A stretch of 64,000 nt of DNA, from contig OZ234501.1 in assembly GCA_965153455.1 (NCBI GenBank), positions 7,564,001 to 7,628,000 on the forward strand. Reading direction: 5' to 3'. This document shows positions 46,791-60,191 of the stretch, piece after piece. The notes beneath the pieces are model-generated. The model was given only the letters and a program-made list of their open reading frames with translations, was not told the origin of the DNA and did not search any database. The translations under genes were made by a program, and so were the position numbers. Source of the stretch: Sphagnum compactum (taxonomy: Eukaryota; Bryophyta; Sphagnopsida; Sphagnales). Each line of letters opens with the position of its first letter. The stretch's first letter is position 1.

Positions 46791-48660
46791 TACTGCTCAT
46801 GACCCTTCAGTGGCGGCAAGTCTGCTGTGTAGCTGCCACTGACAGTGGTAAAGAAGCTTGTGCCAGGGAGTGTGCACCCTGGGTAACAAGAAAAACCAAA
46901 AAACAAAGTGCACAAGTAATGTGCCAGAACCCTGTATGTAAATAATAGCAATTACACAGTGTACTGTTAGTTCACACAAGACAAATAAAAACATAAATTC
47001 AGGCCACCAAATCCAGCAATCCCATCGGCTTGGGGAAAAAAAAAATTAGGTCTACACACACTCTTATTTTTCTGATCAACATTGAAAAAATATATATATG
47101 TATTTTAAAAATCTTTCCATTGGGCCTCTAAAATTCTCACAAACCTACCAAACCTTATTACACATTTGATTATTAGTTCACTCAAGATAAACTGAAAAAA
47201 ATGCAGATCACCAGATCGAGCAATATGATTAGCCATAACATTTTTTCTGCACACCTACACACTAGCTTATTCAACACCCTCTGTTATATTGGGTACACTA
47301 ATACTATAACCATTGTTGTCTGTATACAACAGAGTTAAAAAACTCGCTACTCCTGCTCCACTAAGTGTGTACCTACGTCGTGTGCTTCCAACTGTGTGTT
47401 CCCCCCACTGGTCAACCGGGGCAAAAAAACACATCCCCAAAGCTCACAAACACCACACATGATGAGCAGGCACACTCCACAAAACTTGGGGAGAAACAAG
47501 AAACAAGTCCTGTCGCGAAGAAGTCCGAAGAGAGCCACAAAGGGATGAAGTGTAGGGTAAAAGCTCAAAGGGGAGTAAAGCTTGCTTTATTCGAACAAGG
47601 GCTTATGTGAGCCCAGTTCTGGTAAAGCTTGTGGCCAAGGGCTTTGTCGAGCATAAGGCTACAAATAATAGCTTGCCAAAACTGAAACTTCCATACATGG
47701 TATATTCTATTAAAAAAATCTCATGATAAATCACATAATAAATTTTATTTTAGAGGCATTATAATGGGTTATTTATTTTAAAGCTACAAGGCCATTTCAA
47801 CACTTAAAATTAAAGTTTTCAAAGTTCAATGCATGGGGTTTTCAAATATTTCCAACTTTAGTTTTTCTTTTATATGTCTCTTGTCCATTACTTTTCCATC
47901 ATTATAGTTTTTCCATAAGATATCTTGATATTACCTTTCAAAAATAAAGCTAAAATTCTTAATTAGAACTAAATCTTGTCTTTAGTACTTTTTAATTATA
48001 AAGATTTTTTTCCCTCGTATGAAATGTGAGCTGTAACTCACATTAAGCAAATCATGGCTCACTATTCACATTCTCAATCACTCCAATTTGAAACTTTTAA
48101 ATTGCTCATGTATATGGATTATAAAAAAATTATGCATTTCATCAAAATTCTCATGAAATTTCTAAGAATTCTTTTGCTCCAATTTTAAAACCTAGAGGGC
48201 ATTTTGGAAAACCAAATGCCCCACATCATTTTTTTACATTTTTCACGGTAAAAACATTTTTAAAAGAAATTTAATACATATATATATCGATAAAATATGT
48301 CAATATGTGCAGTCGGTAAGAAGTTGAAATCCACAAAGGGACGAACGTGGAACAGAAAGGGACGGACGCGAAACAGTACCGTCCAACGGTTCTGGCGGTT
48401 CTGTTTAGTACTGCCCGGATCTGCTGTGACAGTGAAATTCCGCTTTACGTTTTCCTGGCTTGACTTCTTTTGTTGCAGGGGACTTTAAAAAACACCTTTT
48501 ACTCCATGGGTAAAAAATTTGAAATCCATTGATGCAGAAGTAATAAATAACGTGGAGGATTTTTAAAATACTATTGGCGGCCATACATGACTGCAGCCGC
48601 CAACAAAATTTATTATTATTTTAATTAATAGGGACTCTTGAATTCCTCACTTTCTTCTGT
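46790..48660. other. No gene seen
   Basis: AT-rich, short frames only. 47345-47660 is a higher-complexity segment whose AAGGGCTTTGTCGAGCATAAGG resembles TCATGGGCTTTATTGAGTG near 52913. 48325-48440 is a CpG-rich patch (GGGACGGACGCG with ACCGTCC). Confidence 0.4.
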
Positions 48661-48664
48661 TTGC

Positions 48665-49030
48665 AGGAAATAACTTTAACTTAGGAATCCTACCCCAAAT
48701 GAGTTTGATATTGGGTTTCACCTTTGATAGCCCATCCCCCCGAAATAGAGGTCCTATATGTAGGTAGATAGGTAAGAAACTAGGTGATTACCTACCTACT
48801 AGGTACGTAAATGCTTTACACATAGATAAGATTTGTTTTTACTACCTACCCTCTAATAACTTGTTGAAACAGACCTTTGTTTTTTTGGTCTACTTATTTA
48901 GTAATCACCTATTTTCCTACCTATCTACCTACCTACATTTAAGACCTATATCTTTAGGAATTGGTTCATCAAAGTGAAACCAGATATGAACCCATTTGAG
49001 GTTCATCCACAACTGAGTCATAACAGCATC
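48665..49030. mobile_element. Long-TIR foldback element, about 365 bp
   Basis: The left arm (48665-48805) pairs imperfectly with the right arm (48880-49030) around a centre near 48845. Matching blocks include CCCCAAATGAG/CCTCAAATGGG, GGTTTCACCTTTGAT/GGTTTCACTTTGAT, ATGTAGGTAGATAGGTA and TAGGTGATTAC. The TAGG motif forms the inner arms. Confidence 0.7.
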
Positions 49031-52000
49031 ATCCATCCAGTGGATGGTATGCTGGGTGGGTGCTGGTTCACACTGGCCAATTTTCTGTGCATATGATTTG
49101 ACAATGACAGTGTGCCCAACCTGAGTAAACATGTCAGGCTTTTCTTTGTTTTCTTGTTTTTTTGCTTGTTTTTATGTATCCCATTTTTGTGTCTTATTTA
49201 TTTAGGTACTTTGGGGGTGGGGGGGGGGGGGGGGAGTTTTTCCCTACTTGGTGGGACAGATGATCATCTGCTGGTTCTGCCCAGTTCCACTAGTGATGTG
49301 AACATTTTATTGATGTGAATCAACAGAGCAGAACATGGGTTCTACTTTGGAACACACCCCTCGTAGAATCTGTTACCATTGTGGAATGGCACTCACCTAT
49401 CAAAATCAATGTGTACCCCAAGTGGAACACTATCTACCGAACCTGTTCCATAGTACCAAAACTAACTTAAAAGTCTAGATGTCAGGCAGAAGAACAAGGC
49501 TCACATTAGGTTCATATGGGAAGCTTTACTTTAATCGTCATGAAAATTAGGGTTGGAATGCATGCTTTTTAACAAAGAATTGCCAATGGTCAAGTCAAGT
49601 CTGTCCCAATTTATGTCATGATCGACACATCAGAGATAAATAAACCATGCATTTTAACATGAATTAGCATCCAGTCTGTGCGATACGATCATTGCCAGTC
49701 ATGATCTCATGATCTTCTTTTTAAAAGCATGGGTTGGAAGAATTATGATCCAATTTTATGTCATGGAAGGACTTTCATGGGTTTTGAATAGTTTCCAAAC
49801 TAATCGCACTACTTCCATCATGAAGTTTCACATTCATGTGCATTGTCCAAAACTAGATCTGGTTTCTGGTACTTGATTCTGTATGGTTATGTGCTGTAGA
49901 GTCTGTTGTTATCACTCTGGTTGCAACAAATTTTTGATGCTCTGGTAGCTATTTGGCCCCTCAATGTCCCAGCAACCAAATTTTGTGGCCAAAGGCCAAA
50001 CTTTGACTGGCCATGTTGGGAAGGTTGTCTAGCCTTTCAGGCCTGTGGGAAAAACATGCCACTTGGTTGCCAGGTAAGCCTCCCCAAAAGGCCTTGCTAG
50101 ACTTGCACAGGTGGCAGTAAGTTTTCTAAACTGACCACTTGAACCTGAACTATTGTTTTCAGGCTGCCCGTCACGATCATTCATTCATTGACTTGATTGA
50201 TCTAAATTCATTCATTCATGACTTGATTGATCCCCCCCTCCACCCCCCCTTTATTCATCTGTTGGGGTGCGTCCTTTAGGGTTTAAATTGTGTGGAATCT
50301 GAATGTGGAATTTCAGACAATTGGGCTCGAAGCAGGGTATTTCTTTTCTGGGGGAATTTATAATGAAAAAAAAGTTTTTTTAAAATTTTTTCAGTAGCCA
50401 AAATGTGGAAAATATTATTAGTAAAGATCTGCAGATTTCTGAATTAGTTCCACTAGGTAGTAAGGTACCCAACAAATAGAGAAGGTTGCTTTGTTTATAG
50501 CCACTTCAAACCAAAATTTTGCCCATGTTTTTTCACAAGCTCAGCTTGATAGGAATCAGAGAACCAGTGTTCTCCTTTCCTCAAAGAAAAACCCAGCAGG
50601 CAACCACCAGATAGATCAGCCCTTCCACCAGCAATTCTCAAAAGTCAAAGAACTGGTCACAAGGAACCTAACCCTAAAGTCATATGTTCTTCCAGGAAAT
50701 CCTCCAGTAAGTTGTCTGAAAATCTTCCAGAACCTGGAACTAGAGGTTGCAACAAAATCAAAGAACTGCCCCAACACTGCCCAAAGCTTGTAAGAAACAT
50801 ACGATGAAAAGAATTGCGTGTGCCCTTTTGTTGCTTTTTATACCAGTTTTAATAAAAAGAGGGCCAAAGCAAAAAGTCTATTACCACTGGCCTCAACCCA
50901 GGGTATGGAATATTCTTATACTTAGGGGCATCCTAACCCCTGGTTATGAGAATATTCCTATGTCTAAGGATAAGACAGCTTGGAGCCCTGGTGAAGACAA
51001 ACATTTGCAAAAGCTTGGCTTTTGCATGATGTGTGTTCAAGGGCTTTAATTGAATATGAAACTTTGATTTTGGACACTTTTTATTGCATACTGTTTGTGA
51101 GATAGATAGTGTCGTTGTATATAACCTATTTGCAAACTTATGCGACTATGCTAATGGAGTAAATTTGACAAAATATAACAATTCTTGGCTTTAGTGTTTG
51201 TTCTTTAGAAAAATGTTGTCCAAAAGTGGATGAAGTGCAAACACAAACTTTATCATCAAAATGACATGTTCCTTCTAACCTTGGAATTTTGAGTAAATAA
51301 CAAAAAAGTGATTGCTCCAATTGGCCAGCACATTGATTTTAAGGTGGCAAGATTTCTCTATTTTTTCCCAAAAAAATTGGAGAAAAACTTGGGAAAGTAT
51401 GTCTTTTCTGAAAAAAAGAATCATCACGTTTATAAATTCAAACGATTGGAAAGAAGAAAATTACATGACATATTGTTTCCAATTGCTCATACAATGTGTA
51501 AAATGAACCATATGGATAGGCAAGGTGTGTCACTCATAGATAACCATAATACCCCACTTGGTTGTTTATGTTTTTGGTAGGTGGGAAACAATGATGCGCG
51601 TCTCCACCTTCAACTACTACTCTTTTCAAATCTCCATTATTTGCTAATTCTACCCAACTTCCTTAATGAACTCTTAATGTTAATTAATAGTTACTGGACC
51701 TAATTTAATCCCTTCCTTCAATGAAACATTGCCATTTCAGTTTCCCACTTCAAGCAATGCAATCTCTTTGCATGAGCTTAGTTTACTATCTCGTATATCC
51801 AATACACATTGATAAATGTAGACAGCAAAAAAGCTTACATAATATTTGAACCTGCAAAGATACTAAAAGTGCAGGTCAGACGTGTTGCGAACATAATGAT
51901 GTCCAAACATTAGTTCCCAAGTCATCTATCCATGAAGGAAGGTAGTTTGTTTGTTTTGTTAGTCAAGTGGAGATCTTCTAAATCACAGCACCTCTTGGTA

Positions 52001-54520
52001 TGTTGGACAGCCCTCAATGAGTAGTGATCCATCGAGTTAGTCTCATAATGTTTCAACCTAGCATGCCAAAGTCATTGGATATTGAACAATTTTTTCATAT
52101 AAAATTTATTTAAATCAAAAATCAAAATTATTGGGGAATTTGGGTGTGCTCTTGGTTTGTACTAGTTTCTTTAAGAGTTTTGTAAAAAACTATTTGAACC
52201 TGAGATTCTTTCGTTCTGACGATTTTCAGGAAATTGAAGCTTCTTTGATTGTGAAAGTTTTCAAAAAATTGGAGTTGTGGTTATTGAAATAATCAACTAA
52301 CCACTCAACACTAGTTAGTAGTAAGTACTAGTTAGTACTATTCCATTGAGGGGAAGAGACATATTGTTCTTTCAATGTTTTTAATACCAGAATTAACTGC
52401 AGTAACTTCTTCATGTCCCACTAATGAAAGGGGTAACCCTTCTTCATTCAAATAAGTTTGTAATTTCAATTAAGTCCTTTGGTGACTACCTAGTTCTGTC
52501 ATCCACTATTATGTTGACATCCAACAAAAGCTAACATAGCCAGATTGTGTTGCAAATTTGCCTTTTTGTACACAAATATTCCAACATGATAAGATTTATA
52601 GCATGACATTGGTCCCAAATCGGTTCACTCTAACTTTGCATGTGGAATGGAATGATCATTGTTCCCGATTTGTTTGGAAGGGAGGAGTTTCATTAAAGGT
52701 TGCCTTTGCTGGACAAAATACTAAAAGAAAAATAAATGGTGCAACATGTAGAGTGGGGATCGAGTACTTCAATTAAAGATTTTATACTGAGTTTATTGAG
52801 TATTTTGGTATTGTCAAGACCTTTGTGTCTAGTCACTTTTGTTGTCTTGATTTTAAATATGCATTGACAATTCAATGCAAAGAAAAATTGAAAGTGTAGT
52901 GTAAGCCCTTGGTCATGGGCTTTATTGAGTGTAAAGACTTGCTTCAATTTATTTTTTACCCCCATAATACATGTGATTCACAAGAAAAAACAAAAAAAAG
53001 CAAGGTATTTCAACATATGGAATGCCCACTCCATTTTCTGGAAACCCCTTGCAAATAACAGAGGAAAAAATATGTTAAGTTAGGTGCCCTCTAATTACAG
53101 TAAAAATTTCTGAATAGGTCTTATTTTGTCAAAAGGGGTTTTTTTTTTAAGTAATAATATATATATATAAGGGTTGTTGTTTTGTTTCCCACAAAATTCA
53201 CTTCACATCAAATAAGCCTTGAATTTTTGTGAGTGGGTAATCTAAAAGGTAGAATAAGTACCAGTGATTATTAATTGATGAAAAAAAGAATTGATTTTGT
53301 GAAAATTAAGCTCCATTCAAATCAAAGTATTGAATGACATTACATGCAACTTGAATTGAATTGAACAATCTACAGAATTAAAAAAATGTTGTATGTCTAT
53401 GTGTCTATTTGTGCCCTTCATAGCTAAGTTTTTCAAGCCTAAATATTTCACTCAGTTCTTAATAACTACCTCATTCCTTTCTTTTACCCATGTACATGGA
53501 TACAGAAAAGGAAATTAATATGTGACTTTTCATGTCCATGTTATGTATATTAAAATAATTCAGTAATCCATTTCTTTTAAGTTTATCTTCTTAATCCTTT
53601 TCCCCTCCACATGAAAGATGACGAACAATTGAGAACCACATGGGAGAAAAAAATTTAAAGTACAAAAAAGGGGATTGTGCTCAAATTGGAACTGAGCATT
53701 ACACTTGTTGAATTAAGATTCAATTGAATTAAATTAAATTGAAAAAAAAATAGGATGCATGTCGATGAAGAAGATATTGAAATTTTGCTCATGAATATGG
53801 TGCTAAAAACAAATTTCTCAAAAGACACCTTTCCATATCTCTTTATTTTAGAATTGGCTAAACAAATTCTAATTTGGAGCTATCCAAATGACAGCTTCCA
53901 AAAAAGATGACTTCAGGAATTCAAGACTCTATAAAAACCTTCATACCTCCAGTGGAAAAAAGGTTAAAGCCTTTGATAGAGAGTCCCAACAGTTGGAGCA
54001 CAACTGTAAGTTGTTTCACCCTTTAATTATATCATAGAAAGTCTAAGGTTTCTCTTCAATGATGTCATGCACACTATATATGCATACTATCTAGCCATTG
54101 GTTTGGAACATGTTTACATTGCAATAGCAACAACCCATGCTTTCATTCTAAGTGCTTGTGTACCAAACAACATTTACTCACAAACATAATTGACATCCTT
54201 AAGGTTCACTTGGAGCCTTAAATGACCTGCCATGAGAGTGAAAGCTCACCAATCTACCCATTATTAAACCTCTGGAGCTATTTTCACATTTCAAAACTAG
54301 TGGGGGTTGGGCTTCTTTCTTTGTGATGTGGAGATGGTTCCAAGATCCCACAATGCACCTTTGCTAACTAAGCTCATAAACCCACAAGGTTTGTTCAACT
54401 AACTCGGTACTCAAATCCAGAAGCTGGCCTGCAAAACCAATTCAGGGTCTCACAATTTTCATTCAAATGTCCCACCCCCACCCCCCTCACCGCCCCCTTC
54501 CCCCTCCCCAAAGTTCTGTG
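49031..54520. other. No gene seen; repeats and runs
   Basis: 49216-49238 is a G-run (GGGGGTGGGGGGG and more). 50228-50250 is C-rich. 50908-50958 forms a hairpin (GGAATATTCT with AGAATATTCC and AGGGG with CCCCT). 53930-53955 has a TATA-like CTCTATAAAAACC. Many short frames, none recognised. Confidence 0.4.
54472..54513 (-). other. G-quadruplex-prone tract
   Basis: Runs of CCC to CCCCCC separated by one to five bases on the plus strand give at least five G-runs on the minus strand. Confidence 0.6.
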
Positions 54521-54532
54521 CCCACATGTGAT

Positions 54533-54590
54533 CAGGGTTTTTCTTTCAATATTGTGATACCAAAAATTGGACTAATTATTGCCACAAAAT
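54533..54590 (+). mobile_element. Left end of the GGGTTTTTTTC TIR family
   Basis: GGGTTTTTCTTTCAATATTG followed by TGATACCAAAAATTGG. No paired end was delimited. Confidence 0.4.
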
Positions 54591-54799
54591 AGCAATTTTT
54601 GTTGAACTTACAGTTTTAAAAAAAGCAGAAATTTCCTAATTTTTCTTGTGAAAAAGCAATAAGTTTTTTCCAAAAATTCACTGCATGTGATCTTAGGGAA
54701 TGCTGACTTCTAGGGTTAAGACTAGATGTTCAATTGACATTCCATGCCTGTGATGTGTAGCTTTACTCCGCATGTGAGATGGAATGCTGACTCTTAGGG

Positions 54800-55030
54800 T
54801 TAGAACCAGGGTTGGGCGGTTCTTTGAATTTTTAAAGAAGTCAGTTCCGGTTCTTTAAAAATTCTAGACTCAAAGAACTGCTGGTTCCAGTTCTGTGAAA
54901 AAATTCAGAATCAAAGAACTGGTGGTTCCAGTTAAACCTTAAAGAACTGACGGTTTTCATGAAAAAAGCTAATGGTTCTCTGACTGGTTCCTTGAAAACA
55001 AAAATTTACAACTGGTGGGTATCTAACCCT
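54800..55030 (+). repeat. AAAGAACTGnTGGTTCC array
   Basis: AAAGAACTGCTGGTTCCAG, AAAGAACTGGTGGTTCCAG and AAAGAACTGACGGTTTTCA occur in sequence, with the inverse GGTTCTTT form also present. Confidence 0.6.
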
Positions 55031-55069
55031 CATTCCAAGAACCACCCAATACTGGTTAGAATGGGATTT

Positions 55070-55300
55070 TATTTTTCAATTTTGTGATGTAGCCAAAACT
55101 GGCAATCATCCACAAGAAGATGTAGCCAAATTTGGTTATTCTTCAGCGATTAAAGCAGATAATTTTCAGAGTCCTTTTATATTGTGGCTACCTGCTGGAA
55201 ACCTGTTGAAGGAATCTGATGATTCAAACATATATTTTCAAAATCTGGTGAATTAGGTCCAATTTTTTCACAAAAATCCTTTGAATGTGTTGAAAATCAA
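55070..55300 (+). mobile_element. Left half of a TIR-family copy
   Basis: GGGATTTTATTTTTCAATTT, TGTGATGTAGCCAAAACTGG, CAATCATCC and TAGCCAAATTTGG, then TGTGGCTACCTGCTGGAA as in the copies at 9622 and 46090. The right half is not found. Confidence 0.6.
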
Positions 55301-57060
55301 ATTTTTCATGCTGTAACAAAAGCAAATACAACGATGTTGCCTTTGGTCCTACATTTTGAGGAATGTTCATCAGGTGTTACTTTTCACTGCGAGTTCAATT
55401 TTGGGGAACTTCATGGAACATTTTGTATGCCCCTAGGTTATCAGGGCAGTTCTTAGGGTTCGTAATCACGGTTCTCAAATTATGTAACCAATTATCTCTA
55501 ACATATAACCACTGTTTTCAGAAATTTTGAAAAAAATCAAATAACCACCCAAAAAACCTGTTCTTTAAGCTTTTTGAAATTATCATGGCATATTCTTTTC
55601 AATTACCCAATATTGAAATTATCATTGTACCCTGGCAGCTTTGACACACATTCGTTGAATAATTAATTTCTATTTTATTTTTCATTTTACAAGTAGAACA
55701 TTCTCGAAATCTCAGTTATTCCCTTGACAATTTTTTCTTATTTGAAATTTTTTTGAAATTTTGAAATTTTCTGAAAATAATATAATTAGTATTGAAGCTG
55801 CCAAGGTATTAGGGTATCTTGACAATATTTTTTTCCAATTATCCTAAAATTAAAATTTCCTTAGCACAATATGTTTGTCAGCGACAACATAATATCTATT
55901 TGATGATGACTTTTAAACACGATATAAATTCGATAGCAGTTCATGGCTGCCAAATTTGTGGACACTCCATGTTATAGATGAACTAGTCTACAAATACTTT
56001 CAATCATGGAATACACCACTCACAATCCAAATTGAGGTTTGAAGATTTTTTTGTCCTTCCAATGCCCCCTCTAGTGCTTTGGTTTAACTTAGCAAAACGC
56101 ATAATTAAGACCGCTAGTGTGGCCTGTGCCCTTGGAGACCCCACATTGTCAAAATGATGGACATAGGATGAGGCAAGTCTGGCCCCTACAGTTTCAAAAT
56201 AATGGGCATAGGATGAGGCCAGTTTGGCCCCACAGTTTGAGAATCTCCCTCACCCATGGGCTTTACCCATTGTAAAGCACCAGGCTGAAGCTATCGTGAC
56301 CCTAAACATATAGAGATCAGGAGGTGTAGGAGGGACAGGGTTCTTACACCTATTCCTTTAAAGTGAGAGGGATGTTACACATAAATAGCAGACATAATTT
56401 CTCTCTCGCTCTTAAGGAGTAGGCATAACATCCTCATGTTTTTGCAGGAGGGATATAAATGAATATAAGATACCCTCCAAATATATTTTCAAAATTTCTC
56501 AAAGCGTTGTATGCTCAAGTGTAAACTTTTTGCCCAACTATTTGAATTTTGAATTGTAAGGATTACTCAAAATTCAATACCTCCTAACTTTAGGTCTAAA
56601 AATAATGAAATTGTCTCCATAAAATGCTACTCATAGAGCACTTTCCTATAATACCAAAAGCATGCCCAATTTTTCCTTGTATATATATATATATATATAT
56701 AATTTATTGAATTTCCAAAGACAAAACTTTTCAATATTCAATAACTCTTGCACTATTGATGAACCACCTCAGTGCACCCTTGCTTGTTGAGGGCTTTCCA
56801 ATTGTTACAGTGGAGGGCACCATGAGTTGGGAGATCTCAACATGACAAACAAAACAAACGAACTACCTTCTTTAATAGATAAATTATGATAAGTTTCTCA
56901 AAATTCATTCTGCATCGTGTTTCAGACCATCATGTCAATTTTCTTGGAGTTCAATATTGAACTTAGTTCCATTCTTTTCTTCCCAGGACTCTCAGTACAG
57001 TCTTTAGTCCCAAACAAATCACAGAGAATTATAATGAAGCCATGAAAATGCACATATGAT
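55300..57060. other. No gene seen
   Basis: 56143-56240 holds a duplicated segment (ATAGGATGAGGC and TGGCCCC, about 57 bp apart). 56683-56703 is (TA)n. 56560-56830 resembles 7090-7400. Confidence 0.45.
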
Positions 57061-57079
57061 CTATGTAATTGTCAAGTCC

Positions 57080-57156
57080 CTGCCCATTATGTTGGGTAAG
57101 GCCCCAGGAGAGCCCGCGAGGGAGAGCCAGGTGATGCACCCAACATAATGGCCAGG
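57080..57156. other. Strong hairpin, 14-bp perfect stem extended to about 19 bp
   Basis: CCATTATGTTGGGT (about 57086-57099) is the exact inverse of ACCCAACATAATGG (about 57138-57151). Outside it CCCTG pairs with CAGGG across one bulge. The loop of about 38 nt is GC-rich (GCCCGCGAGGGAGAG), unlike its surroundings. Confidence 0.75.
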
Positions 57157-57754
57157 GGAAACATTCCGTGACATAACGGTGTGGGATGGCAGATTTCACA
57201 AATTTTTTTAAACCATGTTCAACAGACACATTTTCATCATTACTATGAGAGTATCATCATCATCGGAAGATTATATTTCCTATAATGTGATCAAGAAAAA
57301 TGACATAATTTATGACCCCAGACCTTAATGTTTAGACTATGGTGTCCAAGTAATCAAATATCCTGTTCTTGTGGACCATTTCTGAGTTCCAACTTCAACC
57401 TTGGATGCTAGGTATTACAATGGCTAGTAATAAAATCCCACTTTTACAAACAGATTGTTAAGGAGAACTATTTTCACCACAGCCAGGTAGCACGATCTAC
57501 ATAATACCAAGATACTTGAAATGGAAGCCAACCTGTTCCTAAATATTTCACAAGTATGAGGAGCATTCAGCAAAACCATGATTTGCCCTTAGGTTTGAAT
57601 TATAACATGATGGGTCTGAACAGATTTGTGGAATTGTGCTTAATATAGTTAACACAATTCTAAACAAGACATTGTATCACTGCAATCCCTCCATACAACA
57701 TTTTCACCATATTCTTAAGTAGCTCATGGATAAATCTCAAACATTTCATTTCAA

Positions 57755-60191
57755 TTATGAATAATTGTTTGGTCTCATATTGTAGAAGGAAGAGTTACCA
57801 TGATCACTATAAGGATCTAAAAGCCTTTGAAATTTAGTATTTGCCACATGATTTGTCGTGTCGTACCAAAAAGATCGTGTCCCACAAATGTAAACACAAA
57901 CTCGCTTGTGGAATGAAATGGCTCCTAATAGGGGAGGACTTCCCCCCATCAGATATTTCGAAAAAACCTCTACTCTACGATTCCATTTTGACTCTAACAT
58001 AACATTATTTCTTGGGCTTCTCATCATCCTAACTAGATTATGGTCTATAAGGATGGTGTTTCCAACGTGCATACTCAAAATTTTATCAAAGAAATCTATA
58101 AGGCACTTATGGAAAACCACCGTTTTTGGTTTGTTGAAAAGAAAATGGTTATTCATCCTGCAAAATTCACGACCAAATATTCACGAAAGTTCGATATTAA
58201 AATCTATATTTTTTTCTCATTTCACTCAAGAAGATCAATATCTTGTAATGCTTACATTTAATCCAAATATACACTACAAACCTAACACTTGTTTTCCTTC
58301 AATGTATGAAGGATCCATTAAAAGAAATCCTACCTAATAAATAAACTATCAGTTAAAGAATTTCCAAATAAAATGTCATCGTCTTGCAATTGCACTTACC
58401 AAGCAAGCAGGTGTAAAGATTCTTCCAGTGAAAATGTTGAGGTAGAGAATCATGTCCACAAGTATTAGCTTTATAATCTGAAAAGTCACCTCCAAGCAAA
58501 CCTCATTTTCATTAAAATTTTCATCTTCTAGGAATGAAAAAATTGAGTTTTCAATTAATGACATCAATTTCTTGTTTCCAAGAATATTGACGCCCACATT
58601 TGCTCCAATTTTACAAGGGAAACAATATGCATACCAAAAAAAAAAAAAACATCGTTCATCAAGTTTGTGCACAAACTTGGAACCTCTTCTTGTCAAGCCA
58701 TGTATTGACCAAACTTCATTCACATCTTTGTCACATACATGGACTTACACACAATGGAAAATAGATTCTTGAACAAGTTGCAATCACAAATGCACACAAC
58801 CACCTTGAATCTTGCTTTGGCATTGAGCAATCTAGTGACAAAGGAATCCCAATCAAAGCCTTTCTAAATTGTCGGAACATCCTTGGTGATGTGAATTGTA
58901 CATATGATTGCAACTATGTTAGTTGCATTGTCTTATAAGAATAATGTTGTCGTTTCCTTGTCGGTGACATCCAGCAGGGTGACCATGTTATTAACCCGGT
59001 CAAATTTATAATGAGTCTCTAATAGAATTGCCCATGTTACATTTTCCTTTGAAGTGCCACTTTGGATCCACTTCTCCAACAAGCACTTAAATCCTAAAGG
59101 GTGCATTTTGTCCAATGGGTTTAACCTTTTTTTTTTCAAACAGAAGTCATGATTGAGTTTAAAATCCAAAATTGATATTAACATTTTATCCATCTTGTGT
59201 TTGTCCTTCAACATGTGCCACTCATCATTCGTGTAGGACTTTTAATTGTTCGTTGTCGGTTTCAAATATCCAAAATGAATCATAATTTCATTTTGAATAA
59301 TGATTTTCCATTTCAAAAACCTTATGAATTTGTGCATGGATTTGAGGTCTAGTCACCCCCCACCCTTGGCTTGATGTTTACAAATGTTATCATTTTTCCA
59401 AAAAACCTTTTCACCAACTTCTTGAATTACTTTTTTTTCAAGTTGACCAAACAATCAAAGGTAAGTTTTCCAATCGGCATGGGTGGACGTGTTGGATGTT
59501 GCTAGTTCCATCATAAATGTTGCACCTCTCCCATTCAAACAAAATATTTTACCAAAACAGAACATTCTGCCAAAGGGTGAAAATCCTTTAAGGTTTACCA
59601 CACATGACAAAAAGGGCCTAGTCCTCATTACATTCCTCTTTTACCTTATATTTTGATCCCCATAAAAAATGAATCAAAATTTGTCAAAATTCTCAAAAGG
59701 ATTATATTTTAAACCATTACAATTATAGATTCCATCATAATCATACATAAATGTGTCTTTACATGGTAAAAATGACTAGGTAAAAAAGATAGAAAAATGT
59801 GATGTTGTGACAAGATTTTGGTACACCTTAAAGAATTTGGACCCCAAAACTAGAACACCGCATTTGTCAATAGAAGGATGTTTTTGCATTCCTTTGTTGA
59901 TTCGACATTTAGCACTAACTTGAACATCTCTTCAAATTTATACAAAAGGTGTACAAATATTTGTATGATTAATAAATGCAATTCATAATGGAGCATTAGC
60001 ATGACTTGAAGGTTTTCATTAAATACCTTATATTCCTTAATATGTTGAATAAACACATTTAGATTTAGAAGCAATCTCTCGTACACATCCCATATTTTAC
60101 GTGCGTGTGCAAGGTTTCCCTTATAAAAAGGTTTCATGTTCAACGCACAATCCTTGTTATTTAGTACCTTTGAAAGGTTGCAAATCTTCAC
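57755..60191 (-). pseudogene. Unrecognised decayed coding frames
   Basis: Four minus-strand open stretches of 93-133 codons follow one another in gene-like order: 60191-59850, 59214-58933, 58723-58376 and 58156-57755. They read as ordinary protein (for example RKIWDVYERLLLNLNVFIQH, LGFKCLLEKWIQSG, WNRRVEVFSKYLMGGSPPLL) in different frames, with stops between. I do not recognise the family. They could be exons of a degraded gene or the body of an unfamiliar transposon. No conserved catalytic motif was seen. Confidence 0.3.
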
